Source: Pisolithus tinctorius (Eukaryota > Basidiomycota > Agaricomycetes > Boletales > Pisolithaceae). Taken from it: a DNA stretch of 64,000 bases. Location: positions 3,038,001 through 3,102,000 of the forward strand of contig JANFAH010000002.1 in the NCBI GenBank assembly GCA_024663395.1, written 5' to 3'. The notes below the pieces were generated by a model. That model ran no database searches, was not told the origin of the DNA, and saw only the letters and a list, made by a program, of their open reading frames with translations. Both the position numbers and the translations under genes were made by a program. Of the stretch, positions 62,925-64,000 are shown in pieces; the first letter of the stretch is position 1, and the number at the start of each line of letters is the position of its first letter.

Positions 62925-64000
62925 TATTTCCGTGTAATGAACCGTCTGTACAAGGATAAAATTAGACGTGATGTTTCTGTACAAAAGCCTCCGTTGGACT
63001 CGACCCCAAACACCCGATGTTAGTGAGCGGGTCGCACCTTTCACGCTCCTACTGTCGATCTGCATTCCTCAGGGCTTTCTCGAATACAGCGACTCCTTCA
63101 CCTACACGCAACTTCTCCCCGCGCATCGCCCATGGCTGTGGTTAGCATCCAAGTCAGAACGGCTCACAGATTGATGCAGTCTCTGCAATACAGATTCGCG
63201 GTGTTCAGTCATCACTGCTCCGATCCATCAAAGACAGAGGATGGTTCAGTACCTCGACTTTACTACATGATCACATCTGGCGAATAGTTAAAGATAGAAG
63301 ATTGACGTCCATTGTTCAACAGGGATGGGCCATCGCTTGGGTATTGTCGATGTGGCCCAGACTCTATGCGGACGTGTTTGTGGTTCGACATGTGTGTTCA
63401 ACCCATCCTAGACAATGCCCCCTAGGACTGCTACGACGTATGTCGTTTTTGCTCCGTGCTATAGCATTCCCCGCTCACACGCTAACAGGTACGTTGTCCA
63501 AGGCGCCATATAGACTCCATTCCATCTCGCAACTACGGTCTGGTACCAACCATCGCTTTTGGTGGTTCTTCCACTCCTCCTGAGAATAGACTTTCGTGTA
63601 CGACCATAAATATTTTGCTACTGTTGAAAATTTAGGTGCCTTCTGCGTGCGTCCGGAATGCCCTGAGGGCTTTTGGTATACACTCTAATTCTCCAGATTC
63701 GAGCGACTTTCTAGTGGTTGCGGTCCCACCAGGGTAACCGGGGTAAGGACGTAGAACGTGACATAGCATAGCACTAAATGGTGGCAGTACTATCCGGCAC
63801 TACCATGTTCCATAACGAGGTAGCATGGAACATAGCTTTCTCAACAAGTACTGTGCACGCCATAGAAATCATTCGCTGATCATCGAAATGACAGACAGGT
63901 GATGTGGACGTGCGTGTCATTAGATTGCGCAATACAGGTATTGAGTGCTAGGTTCGTGGCGTGTCTCAGTAGAAAATGCAAATCGAAAGCACGGTAATGA
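62925..64000. other. Right-end region, no gene seen
   Basis: About 1.1 kb with short frames only; none shows a family feature. It may contain remnants of a longer HET gene, but I could not connect any. Confidence 0.4.

Overview
The window reads as ordinary nuclear DNA of a filamentous basidiomycete, most likely an Agaricomycete. Genes are packed on both strands and broken by many very short introns (mostly 44-66 bases, with GT..AG ends and CTNA/CTGA branch sites). The proteins are typical fungal families: two Zn2Cys6 regulators, a UstYa/DUF3328 oxidase, a HET-domain protein, a GPI-anchored serine-rich protein and a fungal-type sulfite oxidase without cytochrome b5. All exon joins below were derived by eye from splice signals, reading phase and family conservation. 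No transcript was available.

Left part (1-20 kb). The 5' end of a formin runs off the left edge. It is followed by two related Zn2Cys6/fungal-trans-2 transcription factors in the same orientation (1.4-3.8 and 6.7-8.9 kb), a tandem PH-domain protein, an acyl-CoA binding protein, a 4 kb stretch with no convincing gene, and a large secreted/transmembrane Kelch protein.

Middle part (20.7-29.5 kb). This is the most unusual segment. It holds two secreted precursor-like genes that share a short motif, [G/A/D]-x-MW-K-x-x-x-H-E-E. The motif occurs once in the gene at 20.7 kb and five times in the gene at 24.4 kb, where dibasic Kex2-type sites flank several copies and all three introns are phase 1. 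Next to them are a small membrane protein ending in an LPRPDPYYGL tail, a divergently transcribed UstYa-family oxidase with both HxxHC motifs, and a multi-pass membrane protein. In ascomycetes, Kex2-processed repeat precursors next to UstYa-type oxidases make dikaritin-class RiPPs (ustiloxin, phomopsin, asperipin). I infer that this is a basidiomycete RiPP-type cluster with a Trp/His core that I do not recognise as a described product.

Right part (32-63 kb). Here lie mostly conserved housekeeping genes: a basidiomycete protein of unknown function, PTPA (the PP2A activator), a predicted mitochondrial protein, an NADP-type alcohol dehydrogenase, sulfite oxidase, a GPI-anchored protein, chaperonin CCT5 divergent from the PP2A catalytic subunit across about 150 bases, a SUN-domain nuclear envelope protein, a GH3 beta-glucosidase with a PA14 insert, the splicing helicase Prp22/DHX8, a Sec14-type lipid transfer protein, a prolyl iminopeptidase and a HET-domain protein. 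Unusual splicing is scattered through this part: two GC-AG introns, an intron immediately before a stop codon, several introns without in-frame stops, and very small exons.
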